A stretch of 30,447 nucleotides of DNA, taken from contig SWBL01000469.1 of the NCBI GenBank assembly GCA_024195585.1, forward strand, positions 1 to 30,447, in the 5' to 3' direction. Made by a program: the position numbers and the translations under genes. This document shows positions 11,151 through 21,476 of this stretch, piece by piece. The notes beneath the pieces were generated by a model, which ran no database searches, was not told the origin of the DNA, and saw nothing but the letters and a program-made list of their open reading frames with translations. Origin of the DNA: Aureobasidium sp. EXF-3400. Lineage: Eukaryota; Ascomycota; Dothideomycetes; Dothideales; Saccotheciaceae. Position 1 is the stretch's first letter, and every line of letters starts with the position of its first letter.

Positions 11151-13319
11151 TCACACCCTTTTACCATCTTCTACATGCTCGACATGCTCTGATACAATCT
11201 TGTCTTCCGCAATAGCTTCCTCGATAGCTATTTCCCTCTCGGTCAAAGTAACAACCTTGTCGCCAAACGCAGCTGCAATTTCTTCCAACGTCTTGCGTCT
11301 GGTCTCCCTGTTTTGCCCGTGTCAGCTCAAAGCTGGAGTGGAAGGGAAGTGTAAGGTATACGTACGGGAAGTAGAGGTAAGCGATGACGAAGAAGAAGAA
11401 CGAACAGGCTACGAAAACGTAGTAGTAGCTTTCTTTAATCTGTGATGGTTCAGCAATGATTGTTTCTATCTTCTTCTCATTTTGACTGCACACTTACATG
11501 GGCAAAAGCACTAGGTCCTGCCTCAGTAATGCCGACATTGACGATAAAATGCGACGCTGCTGCCAATCCCATGACCCGACTTCTCAGCGCTATGGGCAAG
11601 ACTTCGGCTCCTGTACACTATGCATTAGCTTAACATACTCTTGAGAGATATCTCGCACACCTACCGTAAAGCCATGTTGTGCTGTTTAGCATGCCATCTG
11701 TTGCAAACCAATATTAGAACCCATTGTTCTCGATTAGGTGAGACTAAAATGCCAAACTCACAATAAGTCACCACGAAAAGATATATGCCCAGAATGGCAA
11801 ATCCTTTTCCGACTTGATTGTCTGTGTTCTGGAATTCGCGTTGCATGACTGCTGCGTAGATTTCTACGATGACAATGCCGCCCAGACCAGTAAGTATCAT
11901 TCTGTTGAGGTTGCGTTAGCGTTCCACTCTCTAGTGTTGCTGTTCTTGCAGAAGTTGTGGAGTTCTTACTTTCTACGTCCCCATTGGTCGGTGAGAAAGG
12001 TGGTTGTGATAGCATTGGAGAGGAATGCTACTGTACCGTATACACCTGCCAGAGCAAGGATCTGTTTGGAGCCGATACCGAGAGACTTGTACAAGATGGC
12101 TGTATGGAGTTAGAACATCTGGCAGCTAAATCCCTGAATCTCTTCTCTTGCTCACTTTGGTAATACTGTTTGATGTCAGCATTTCTTCATCAAAAGTCCA
12201 AAGCTATTCAAACATACCTGGATTACATTCACACCCGTCAGACTAGTCATGGTCTGCACAGCGATAGACCTGTAAATCACTCATCAGCACACCCCATCCA
12301 CACAGAAGATATCAAAGAACCCAACTCACACAAAAGCCCTATGCCTAAACAACCGAAAAATCTCCTTATAACTCTTGACTTCTCTCTCAACTTCATATTC
12401 AATCTGCGCCTTCATCAACGCAAACTCTTCTCCCACAGTCACTGACCCCAGATCCCTACGTATTTTCACAAACTCCCTTCTCGCATCGTCAACTTTACCG
12501 ATACGGAGTAATTGGCGAGGTGAATCGGGCATGAAGGTTGATAACCCGCAGAAGAGGATGATGCCCCAGGGGACTTGCATTCCGAGGGGAAGACGCCATT
12601 GAGTTGGGCCGTAGGAGGCGTAGCTGCAGGCGAAACCGACCCAGTTTGATGTCTGAGATGTGGTGTATTAGATACCCTGATACCAGAGTGGAGGGGGGCG
12701 TATGCATACCATGGTTCCAAAGGCGATGCCACAGCCAGAAATGCCTCCGATCAATCCTCTATGCTGAGGCGAGGAGATCTCAGAAAGGTAGATGGGTACT
12801 GTTCCAACCAATCCACTGATTGCAATGTTTAGCAGAGCCGAAGATATATGCTCAGTGGATTTCAAACTCACCCTACAGCATAGCCAGCTAGAACGCGGCC
12901 AGCGAGAAACATACCAATATTGACACTTGCGGTCTGTATCACAGTACCTATAGTTACAACCACGCAAAGAGCTTGCATGAATCTGATACGACCAAGTCTA
13001 TCACCCACAGCAGTCTGAGTCAAAGCACCTAGAGCTTCGCCTGCGATATAGACAGCAACGACCTAAATGGTATCAGCTTCGGGTTACCGCAACTCCTGAG
13101 CGTAGAGCTTACAGCGCCAGTTAGACCTTTGGATGGATGACCCATGTAGTCAATCCAACTCTGATGTGCGATCGCTGTTTCACACAAGAATAAGTCATTA
13201 TTCAGATCGCTGAAACTCCAGATCGGCTTACTTGTCGTAGCAATTCCAGTATCGAATCCGAACAGGAAAGTGCCGATTGCTGCAAACAGCGCTATACCGA
13301 ATGTATACCACAACCCCAT
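11151..13319 (-). CDS. MFS sugar porter (13 exons, 492 aa)
   Basis: A plasma-membrane hexose/polyol/quinate-type transporter; the substrate cannot be told. Exons in coding order: 13319-13232, 13174-13113, 13062-12872, 12815-12710, 12652-12330, 12269-12218, 12165-12156, 12099-11970, 11901-11762, 11697-11665, 11610-11498, 11439-11366, 11307-11151. The twelve introns are 50-68 nt, with GTRNGN donors and YAG acceptors, and every join keeps the frame. Family signatures are GTFLFGFDTGIA in helix 1, GDRLGR (about 70-75), GRVLAGYAVG, PIYLSEISSPQHRG, PDSPR (191-195), LTGVNVIQYYQTI, NSTTWLYGAEVLP and PETRRKT (about 441-447). The sixth join depends on a 10-nt exon encoding YYQ. The start MGLWYTFG is the only in-frame ATG that fits helix 1. 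Convergent with the GAR synthetase. Confidence 0.92.
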
Positions 13320-13846
13320 GATGGTAGTGATTTGCCAGAAAATAGAATGAAGGTGGGACGGATGATTATGGAAAGGAAAGAACAGCGAGTAGGAACGAGC
13401 AAAAGAAGATTTACCAGGCTGTCAGCTCGTGACTCTGCGCATATTGGATGATCATCTTGACCTTTTCTTTAGTTTCTATAGACCCCCGCACTGGAAGGAT
13501 ACTCATCTGTGGGGTTGTGGGAGGTGACATCGGGAAGAATTCCGCTCGCTCGGTGCAATATGGAGCGAAGGATCAAAAGGTGGGGGCGAAGAAGGAAGTG
13601 ATCAGCATTGACATACAGTATTGAAAATCAATGCTCGGAAGAGAAGTCTAATGGAATGTGGTACAGTGCCTGCTGTATGCTGCCTCGAAGCCTTTTCGCA
13701 CCTAGTATGAGCTCTCAAAAACATGTATCCAAGAGAAGAGGATATGCTCTATTGAAGTTTCCCCGGGAGAGATTCGAAGTGCCGTGACATTTACTCTCTG
13801 CGCTCTTCTTATGCCAGTTGTGTTGTGTCGTATCGATCATGACTCT
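13320..13846. promoter_or_regulatory. 5' flank of sugar transporter
   Basis: No gene seen. GTGGGG occurs at 13509-13514 and 13580-13585 and fits the SYGGRG core of the carbon-repressor CreA, which commonly controls fungal sugar transporters. The core is short and frequent, so this is only a candidate. The right part would hold the 3' UTR of the tentative small gene ending at 13847. Confidence 0.3.
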
Positions 13847-14131
13847 TCAGATTGCGATCCTGCCATGAATGATCTTTGAGGTCATCATTGGCCACCACAG
13901 TACGCTAACGGCGGTGGTCCACCTGCGACGAGTCAACATACTTGATATCAAAACTGCAGATATTTTTGACGCATGCACTCACCATACAAAAGTCCAGCCG
14001 GCCCTTTTGGCTAACATAGTCTGGGTGTTGGGACTAAGAGCGATGTTGATGAAGCGCGAAATTTCATCTTCGGGTTTCTTCAGGGAAGCCTTGATGCTAC
14101 GGAGGCTGCGTAGAGCGACTGCTGAACGCAT
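13847..14131 (-). CDS. tentative spliced small protein, basic N-terminus and Trp-rich hydrophobic segment (74 aa)
   Basis: Proposed exons 14131-13983 and 13922-13847 with a 60-nt intron (GTGAGT donor, GCAG acceptor). The first exon encodes MRSAVALRSLRSIKASLKKP and then DEISRFINIALSPNTQTMLA, an Arg/Lys-rich, acid-free N-terminus resembling a mitochondrial presequence. Splicing turns TFVW-stop into TFVWWTTAVSVLWWPMM, a plausible membrane helix, and ends HGRIAI. An upstream in-frame ATG at 14212 would add 27 residues. No family is recognised. Support comes from the good splice sites and composition; a chance open frame remains possible. Confidence 0.4.
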
Positions 14132-15109
14132 GGTTGTAGGAGTGTAAAGTTGAAATGAGTTATCCCTCTGACTTGGGTATTGGGTTGGTATGAGGTGTCT
14201 GGAGGAGAGCAATGTAGAAGATGAGTAAGATTGGAAAGGAGTGACTGAGAATATGATTGAGAGTATGAAAGAGTGACTGAGAAGACGATGGATAAGGATT
14301 GCGAGAAGTTGTGTACGACTTTATATCTAAGAGGCCCTCTCCATCTGTTTTGGCCTGTACTCGTGTGACTTGTTACAAGTAAACATACTTATCGATCTCC
14401 TCGGCTTCGCAGGCTGAGCACAAAAGAACTATGAGTCTTGCACAGATACTCCGCTAAAGCCTGAGGTGTATGGTATGTTGTTTCAGGACGCCTGATTATA
14501 CCGAGTCTGTTTGGGGAGGAGTTTGGGAAGCCAGGGTCTTGCCGTCTCGGGATTTGCAGCAGACAGTAGAGACACAGACGATGCCCGAGGGTTCATGTTT
14601 CATGGCATGGCTTCAAGCGCTCTGATAAGGCCTCGGGAATGAGTTCGAACTCTCATGTGTTTGGAATGTTGTATGTATTTTAGCAAAAATGTCCGATCTG
14701 AGGCGACCAGGTCCAAACTTCAGTTTTCAGGCACTAAGCAATCGCACAGAGCGGATTTGTTTAAGGGCACCCAGTTCCAGAGATAGCACGGCAGCAGTCC
14801 AGCTGCTGACAGAATCTGACTCTCACGATTGTTTTGACTTTGGTCATGAGGTGCAATGCAGAGAGGACCGACTCTGTCGGAAATTGGGAGAGGGCACTGC
14901 CAAGACCTCGGACTCAGCCGCGGTGACTTTGCTTCCTCGTAAGGCTCTTCCTTCTTTCTACTCGAGCATCTTTGTCCAAGAACTTTTTGTCATGTCTATC
15001 TGTTCATGTTGAAAAAGCCCTTCGCATATCTAGGCAAGCGAAAACAAATCATATCAGGTTCATCACATTATATCCGCAGGTCGAGCGTTGCCGCCTCAGA
15101 CGCGACTCA
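14132..15109. other. 978-bp region without a supported gene
   Basis: A 107-codon plus-strand frame with a true ATG (14689-15012) has no recognisable domain and ends in a chance-like tail, so it is not called. The right end should hold the 3' UTR of the DHA1 transporter gene. A short palindromic stretch around AGTTCGAACT (14643-14652) resembles a tRNA B box, but no cloverleaf forms. Confidence 0.55.
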
Positions 15110-16786
15110 TTAAGCAGTCTCTGGCTCTTTCTCCTTTTCACCTCCACTCGATTCATCATCCATGTGCTTGTTCTCCTCGGCCAAACAATCCTCATCATCG
15201 GCGGCAAATTTGCTCTTCTTCCTCAGCGTCCTTCCATATTTTAAGAACAAAATCGGTGTGAAGGCAAACAACGTGGCCACTGCAGCCAATATGCTAGCAG
15301 CAATATTTGCTCCCAGGCCTGAAAACATCTGATATGCAAACAGAGGGAATACTGCAGCTGCAATGGTACGGCAAGTGCTGAGCGAGGACACAGCGGATGC
15401 AGCCATGGGTCCATAGGCATCAGTACAGTAGCCGAAAAGCACATAACTGAAGTCAGCGGTCGCGAAACCGACGCAGGCAAGTCCGATCATAGAAAACACC
15501 CAGTGTACATTGGTGACTCTAGGTGGGATTGTCCAGGCAAAGATCCAGAGACCGATGGCAAGGGCAGGGCATGCGATGGCGAAAGATCTAATTTTGGTTT
15601 CCGGCAGCAATCGGCGCTTCTCCTTACGGAACTGCTTGAAAAGGTAGTCGTCGTAGAAGCGTGGTAAAATATCCAGAAGGATGCCAATGAGGATGGCGAT
15701 AAAGGCCAGTGATGAGGAGGTCATTGAGAAGGTTCTGTCGAAAGGTGGGTTCGTATATGATACCGTCAGACCCTCTGTCAGGCCATAGATCAGTCCGAAA
15801 GCAATGGCACATAGTGCAGAACAGAAGAAGACGATAGGCTCCGTAACCAGAAAGACGAGCGGGCGGAAGAGTGAATCTTTGACAAAAGACTTGACCGAGA
15901 AGCCTTCAGAAGAGGGTCCGTTCAAGTCATTGCGGCCCATTTCTGAGTGTATGGCGTCCACCTTGCCCTGCAAGAGTTGTGTAGCTTTCGTCTCTTTCGT
16001 GAAAAAGGATAGGACCGTAGAAATCGCAGCTACTATAGCTGAGATGTAGAATACTACTCGCCAGTTATAGTAGTGGGTGATGTATGACGAATAAATGGGA
16101 CCCAGTACGAGTCCGATGAAGCCAGAGACGGTGTACCAGTATACGACCCAGATTCTGTTGTAACTCTGTCAGCACATTGTGTAGGCTGCAAACTAAGACC
16201 CAAGTTGGCTCACCTGATTTGAGCGCCCCACATATCTTCAATACTGCCGAATGCTACACAAGCAGGCACGGCAGCGGCGACACCTTGGAAGAAGCGACCA
16301 AAATAGACTGCAATTGACGAGGGTACGGCTGCCGTGATAACCGAGAAGATGCAGAAGACGGCGGAGGATACGATGTATAGGGTGCGTCGACCAAAGGTTT
16401 CTGATATCGGGGAGCAGAGAATACCTCCAAGAGTCTGGCCGAGCAGGTACATGGTGACAAAGGCGAAGACTCCCAGCGTTCTACTCATGTGATACTCCTC
16501 TCGAGCAGAGTCAGATGCTGCAGTCTGGTCTAATTAGTAGGGTATGGGGCAAAGAGTATGACAAACTTACTCCTGCCGAACTTATACCAGTCATGTATAA
16601 CTCGACCCAGCAGATAATTACGGTTGTGTAGCATTTTGCAAATGGTCCCCAATTCCTCGGGTGATCCTTGCTGTCATCGTTCCAGCACACTGTGTTTCCA
16701 TCCTCGAGATGGCATCCATGTTGTTCGAGTAAATTGTCGGTACTTGCCCGCGTACCGGAGGGGCTAGGGGAGTCGAGCGAACTCAT
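15110..16786 (-). CDS. MFS transporter, DHA1 (drug:H+ antiporter) type (3 exons, 523 aa)
   Basis: Exons in coding order: 16786-16571, 16524-16214, 16154-15110. Intron 1 (46 nt) has a GTAAGT donor. Its branch-point TACTAAT lies only a few bases before a first TAG, and the frame requires the next AG (ACCAG). Intron 2 is 59 nt. The start is the ATG at 16786 (MSSLDSPSPS); 23 in-frame codons before it begin with GTG. A hydrophilic N-terminus ends in DHPRNWGPFAKCY, the NW motif typical of fungal DHA1 proteins. Motif A is SPISETFGRRT. The antiporter motif C is GFIGLVLGPIY. A long central loop with KEKRRLLPETK separates the two helix bundles. The C-tail is acidic and charged (DDEDCLAEENKHMDDESSGG). 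Likely at the plasma membrane; the substrate is unknown (drugs, polyamines or metabolites). Confidence 0.9.
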
Positions 16787-17294
16787 GTGCGACGACCCTG
16801 GATTAATATTAAGTAGAGTATGAGAGGTCGAACGACTCAATTCGAACAGCGACACTCTGTTAACACTACCTTGACTACCAAATTTGACCGTTCGCCCGTC
16901 ATTCTAAGCCTCGTCAATGTTTTGGTGCCGAGAGCCATATGAGACACCAAGGGATGAATCATCGACGTCATCGCTTTCGTACGCATCTGAACGCTGTGCG
17001 GCTGTGGTAAAGACAAAGAGATCAAGTGACAAATATAGCCACTGGTATTCGTTGGATAAATTCGAGCGTTGGCCGTTGGCGATAAGCGTGGTACTCTAAC
17101 CTTATGTGACATATCTAGTCCTCCGATGACGCCAATAAAATCTCCGCCCCTTAGATTTCCTTCCAGATGCCAGATGAGATCTCCACTCCAGTTCATTCCA
17201 AAATACGATCATCCCATGGGGTAAAGATAGAGTACGTTGTACGCACATGCCGCTAACGACGATGCACTCCTCCGCGGCGGGCCGCGCCTCGTGC
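16787..17294. other. intergenic region, DHA1 transporter promoter and DUF1989 3' flank
   Basis: About 508 bp. It holds the upstream region of the transporter and the 3' UTR of the DUF1989 gene. Overlapping open frames on both strands (60-119 codons) have no recognisable content. Confidence 0.55.
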
Positions 17295-17888
17295 TCAATC
17301 ACTGATTTTGTATTGGATTGGCTTAAATGATCCGCCATTGGACTGCAGAGCGGAACAAGCGGTCAAAGCGACGATCAGATCCATTTCTGCCACGAATTCG
17401 ATGCTGTCGCCCGCTTTCGTAATTGGAGGCAGCACCTTGAGCTCTCCCGAATCCGAGTCGACGGTGACATACATGAAGCAGTTAAAAGCGCAAGGTATGC
17501 GGTCGGAAGAAATGCCGTATGGTTCGATGGCGCCAGCAATGTTACCGAAGCATCCTTGGTGTGGATCTTTGTCGCCGTAAATTATACGAAAAGTGTCTTT
17601 TGAGCATGGTGTCAACAGAAAATCGTGCTTGCCAGGAGAGTTGTCGGCGACGATTTTGAGCATGACATTGCTGCGGTTCGAGTACAGCGGGTCGCCGGTG
17701 GTGAGGAATATCCGACTTGCGTAGTCAAGCGTTCTACCGTTGCTGATGACTTCGTCGGGGTCGTGACGATTGAAGGCAACAAGGTCAGAGACTTGGACAC
17801 CTTTGGGGTCAATCACAGTCAAGCGCTGTCCCTTGTTCAAGGCAAAGGCAGTACCAGTGCGAGGACTGATTTCAATGTTGTCGGCCAT
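17295..17888 (-). CDS. DUF1989 / urea carboxylase-associated family protein (197 aa, one exon)
   Basis: The reading MADNIEISPRTGTAFALNKG, followed by GQRLTVIDPKGVQVSDLVAF, matches the DUF1989 family, which includes the bacterial urea carboxylase-associated proteins. The conserved cysteine/histidine part is clear: TPCSKDTF, then HQGCFGNI, then an EPYG turn and CAFNCFMYV, suggesting a metal site. The C-terminal AGDSIEFVAEMDLIVALTAC is also typical. The start at 17888 has A at -3 and G at +4. An in-frame ATG at 17984 would add a Cys-rich 32 residues that the family does not have. Bacterial relatives sit next to urea carboxylase and allophanate hydrolase genes, but no such gene is in this window. 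A role in urea or guanidine-type nitrogen metabolism is inference. Confidence 0.87.
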   Translation of the reverse strand: MADNIEISPRTGTAFALNKGQRLTVIDPKGVQVSDLVAFNRHDPDEVISNGRTLDYASRIFLTTGDPLYSNRSNVMLKIVADNSPGKHDFLLTPCSKDTFRIIYGDKDPHQGCFGNIAGAIEPYGISSDRIPCAFNCFMYVTVDSDSGELKVLPPITKAGDSIEFVAEMDLIVALTACSALQSNGGSFKPIQYKISD

Positions 17889-18392
17889 GATGTTGTCTCG
17901 ATGTGTGGGTGTTTGTGAAATAGAGGGTGTTGCTGTGCAGTCAGAAAGTTGTATTCCTTGAAAACAGCAGACGAAACATCGCATCAATATTCGTCAAGTG
18001 TTGATGTCAAATTCCTGACCCCAGACACGTCATTTCGTCGTCGTCTTCTCCAACGTGCCTGGCAGACCGAGATTCGAACATGGCACTTGGCGATGAGATG
18101 CGGCTGACACTCCGTCAGGTGGTTGGTTCGGTAAGCCGGAAGCAGTTGAGCCTCCCCCGCCTAACCCCAAACATCGATTTCTGTTACGTTTGTTAAAGTC
18201 CCACGAGCGTTTAGCCAGACTGGATCTGGAATTGGTGGCTCTCATGACGACAAGATCTTTGTTTGGCGACACCAAAGAAATGACATGCCTAACAATATCT
18301 GTACTCGTCATTATAACGTGTGCACAACATGGAGATTCAAATAAAATCTTCTCGAGTGCTTCCAGCCGTATTGTCACCAAGTCAATCTCAAT
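17889..18392. promoter_or_regulatory. divergent promoter region, DUF1989 and YqcI/YcgG genes
   Basis: 504 bp between two outward-facing start codons, so cis elements may be shared. A minus-strand open frame crosses it (18030-18563) but is antisense to exon 1 of the plus-strand gene and has no features. GTTCGAATC on the minus strand near 18070-18080 resembles a tRNA B box, but no cloverleaf forms. Confidence 0.4.
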
Positions 18393-19457
18393 ATGCAGCT
18401 CGCTCTCAGTATAATCTTCTTCTTCCTCGGCTTCGGTCTGGCGACAATTGTTGCCCTGAGGCCAGAAAAGGCGCGGAAAGACCTTGACAACTTCACATCT
18501 CGACTCCGTCATGTTACCAATGGGTTGAAAGGACGGGGGTCGCATCCTGGCGACATGGAGCAATCAGAGACCGAAGAGGAAATCATCAAAAGAGGTTCAG
18601 AAAACCTGCTGACCAAGTAAGAACTTCCGACGCCAATCGTGCAAAACCCAATCTGACCGTCTGCTAGGGAACAACTCGAGGAGAAATACGACATGAACGC
18701 ATGGCAACGCCTGGTCTATGAAGAGTTCAAGACCACTATCCTTGCAAAGGGTAGTGGCCTCAAAACATTCCCATGTGTATACGCAACCATGGGCTACCGT
18801 GCCGGCGACCATCGCTATGTTTTCCTGGAGTCAGACGACCCATCAGAACCGAGAAACGTACGAATCATTGCACCTGCCCTGAGGGCATACTTGCAAGTGT
18901 CAAGGTCGCTCGGACCCAACACCAGTCTGGTCATCATGGGTGCCCCGACCGAGGGCAACCTCAAGGCTGTCGAACAATACAACAACGAATTCTTCGACAT
19001 GCTGCGTGGATTGAGAATCTGGGACTCAAAACCATGGCCCAAGGACATTCCTCAAGAGACGATGAACGAGAAATGGACTTTCTGTTTCGACGGCATACCT
19101 CTTTTCCCTGTTGCCTTGACACCAGCACATCAACGCAGATGGTCAAGACATGCTCCTGTACCATTGGTCGCTTTGCAACCGAAGTGGGTCCTCGACAACC
19201 TGATGAGCACACCGGAAAAGCGCAAGTCGGCCACAGGAAAGGTCCGAAAGTTGTTGGCAGAGTACGACCAGATCGATATCAGTCCCGACTTGACTCAGTA
19301 TGGCGACAAGGGAACAAGCGAGATCCATCAGTTGTGTTTACGAGATGAGAATGAGACGATGGATTGTCCCTTCGAAGACTTTGACAAAGGAGGAGCAAGG
19401 TCTTCGTCTTCTTCTTCTTCGTCGCGCCGTTCATCCATGGAGGAGACGGAAGCATAA
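18393..19457 (+). CDS. YqcI/YcgG-family protein with N-terminal membrane anchor (2 exons, 337 aa)
   Basis: Exons 18393-18616 and 18668-19457, joined over a 51-nt intron (GTAAGA donor, CTAG acceptor), giving LLTK-EQLEEKYD in frame. Residues about 3-22 (LALSIIFFFLGFGLATIVAL) are one hydrophobic segment, a signal anchor or uncleaved signal. The core begins at WQRLVYEEFK and carries FPCVYATMGYRAGDHRYVFL, TSLVIM, then EKWTFCFDGIPLFPVALTP, RRWSRH and LVALQPKWVLDNL. This spacing resembles the bacterial YqcI/YcgG family, whose function is not known. The C-tail is acidic and then ends in a run of eight serines followed by RRSS, encoded by TCT/TTC-like trinucleotides at about 19401-19430. The membrane segment is extra compared with the bacterial proteins as I recall them. 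Divergent from the DUF1989 gene. Confidence 0.78.
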
Positions 19458-20113
19458 TATAGCTTTGCCATATACACTAATTCTTTATTCAACCAAGCTC
19501 TTAATCATCTTGTGCGTTGTCTTGCATTACACGTCTGTGGAGAGGTGTGCTTGAGGGTAGGTTTCTGTTGTACAGTTCCGAGTATTGGAGATAGTCGATG
19601 GGTGCCTTGACTTTGTAGAAGGGTTGCGGGGACCAAATGAGCAGAGACCGCTCACTATTTGACCCTACGGACTGTATAGCGTAACAGTGATGGAAGTATG
19701 AACCACCGTGACGGCGACATGTCAGTATGATCAGAGTGTGTGTCAAGGATGATGCTGGACACTTGTTGGTGCATGAACGAGCTGGCTTATCTTGGCCGTG
19801 TTCAGACTATTCTTACGTGCGATAATCGCGAGAAGTTTGACTCCAGAATTGAAGAAGTTTTCATGTCTTGACTTCACATCACACATTCTATCTCTCTCTT
19901 CGAGCCGGACATACACAGCACAGACACCCACTGATAGCGCCATTGACCAGCGTTAGTTCAACGAACGTATTCCATACTGTGCTACAAGGTGTTGGGAGCG
20001 CGAGACTCTCATCAGGGCTTCGGGCATCCGAGAGTCGTGAAGCCTGGGCAAGATCTCATGCTCAGTTGATCAAAACTACATGTATTTTGACGCTTTTGAA
20101 CTCAATATCGACT
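19458..20113. other. intergenic region, YqcI/YcgG gene to tRNA-Leu
   Basis: The left end should carry the 3' UTR of the plus-strand gene. No domain or splice structure was found. The minus-strand frame at 19501-19746 (81 codons) is not supported. Confidence 0.55.
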
Positions 20114-20223
20114 GGTCAGATGGCCGAGTGGTTATGGCGCCAGATTCAAGCGATCAAAAGCTTCTCAGTTATATGAGTTTCCTGGTAACGTAAGTTGCGT
20201 GGGTTCGAATCCCGCTCTGATCA
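20114..20223 (+). tRNA. tRNA-Leu(CAA) with a 29-nt intron
   Basis: The acceptor stem GGTCAGA (20114-20120) pairs with TCTGATC (20216-20222), one G-T pair; the discriminator is A20223. The D arm has TGGCCGAGTGG, a good A box. The anticodon stem CCAGA (20140-20144) pairs with CCTGG (20181-20185) except A20144 against C20181. The anticodon CAA is 20147-20149 and G20150 is position 37; the intron is then 20151-20179. AAGC at 20148-20151 pairs with GCTT at 20160-20163, the expected anticodon-intron helix. A type II variable arm follows (AAC/GTT), and the T arm is GTGGG-TTCGAAT-CCCGC. TTTTT at 20230-20234 is the terminator. The single A-C mismatch at the top of the anticodon stem is unusual but not disabling. 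Confidence 0.9.
20151..20179 (+). other. intron of tRNA-Leu(CAA)
   Basis: Placed after position 37. Its first base and GCTT (20160-20163) form the helix with the anticodon bases. A seven-base loop remains after removal. Confidence 0.8.
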
Positions 20224-20859
20224 ATATTGTTTTTGCTCTTTTGCCCCCTGCCCAACACACAAACATCTCAAAGGATCGTTCATGTGTGCCGGCAACATGA
20301 GACAACATCGCTGCTAGAGTGCCAGTACGATCATGGCTCTCTGAGATGAGATCGCAGCTAGTAAGTTGGAGAAGCCTCAGTTTTGGCAGGCTTCAGGGAA
20401 CAAACAATCATGACCCAACACCTCACCTCCCAAGCAACAACTACAAGCGTATCGCTTCTGATAAACATGATCTTGCTCTTCTGCATCATACCAACCCAAG
20501 AGCGTCAGAGACAGGCCAGAGACGTCTGATTCATCCCTGCAGAAACGAGAAGCCATGGAATACCTTTTTGCTAGGATCATCACCTCTTGCTACTACCGTT
20601 TGTTACTCCAGAGTCCTCTTCCCTTTTCTACACACTCTCTCTAGCGAGGATATTCTTTTTCTGAGACTTGCGGCTCCATTTCTGCTCCTACTCCGATTCC
20701 GTTTCTATCTGGCAATTACATTTCCATCTCAGGTTCTATTGCATTCTTGCTTGTGTAGAGTAGACTATCTGATACGTTTGATGTCTCGTATTTGCGAATT
20801 TCTGTTCCTTCCCATTTAGACTTCATCTCTAGTTCAATTCTGGATTCACTTCCATGCTT
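20224..20859. other. intergenic region between tRNA-Leu and the simple-repeat block
   Basis: A 166-codon plus-strand frame (20319-20819) begins with GTG and runs into the pyrimidine-rich region; it shows no domain and is not called. Sequence becomes increasingly T/C-rich from about 20590. Confidence 0.5.
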
Positions 20860-21251
20860 ATCTCTAGTCCTTTTCCTATGTCCCTTCCGTGTCAATTACT
20901 GTTTCTATTTCAATTCCATTTCAACTATTTCATTTTAACTGTTTCATTTCAACTATTCCAATTCCAACTTCAGTTTCAATTTAATGTCTGATGCCGTTCA
21001 ATTCCATCTGTATTTCCAATCTTTCCTCTCTACTGTCGTGCCAAACAGACTAGAGTGTGGCGGTTTATCCTTATGTTGCCTATAAAATCTTCCATGTTAC
21101 ATTTCTGATTTCATATCTAATTGCCCCCTCCCATTCTTTCTTATTTAGACCATCTGACATCTTTGATATGTATTGTTTCTTAGGATCTTTTACTTTGAAT
21201 GTTGCATTTCTGTTCCTAATTTCATTTCATTTCAATTCCATGTCAGTTTTC

Positions 21252-21300
21252 ACATTTTACATTTTACATTTCACATTTCACATTTTACGTTTCACATTTC
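21252..21300 (+). repeat. 7-nt tandem repeat, 7 copies
   Basis: Units are ACATTTT, ACATTTT, ACATTTC, ACATTTC, ACATTTT, ACGTTTC and ACATTTC without gaps. Confidence 0.9.
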
Positions 21301-21476
21301 CATGCCTGATTTCATTTCAATTTCAATTCCAATTCCAATGTCAAGAATCTGATTCTATTGAACATTTTCGTACTAAATCAATTATGGTGAGGGGCTGTAT
21401 CCTTCTTTTTGTGTCCAAAAAATATTTGCGAGCCTATTTTCTGATTCCATTGCATATTTCTGTACCACGTTTCTCG

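Noticed and set aside
14580..14670. B-box-like GTTCGAACTC with a short ATGAG/CTCAT stem
   Set aside because: No D arm, anticodon arm or acceptor stem upstream; the loop is eight bases. Probably chance.
14689..15012. 107-codon plus-strand open frame with a real ATG
   Set aside because: No recognisable domain, no membrane or signal segment, and it abuts the 3' end of the transporter gene on the other strand.
16787..16855. N-terminal extension of the DHA1 transporter (23 residues)
   Set aside because: It begins with GTG; the first ATG is at 16786 and the upstream residues are unlike transporter N-termini.
18040..18140. tRNA-like B box (GTTCGAATC on the minus strand)
   Set aside because: The flanking bases do not form a T stem, and no acceptor or anticodon stem can be folded.
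18030..18563. 177-codon minus-strand frame between DUF1989 and YqcI/YcgG genes
   Set aside because: It is antisense to exon 1 of the well-supported YqcI/YcgG gene and has no family features.
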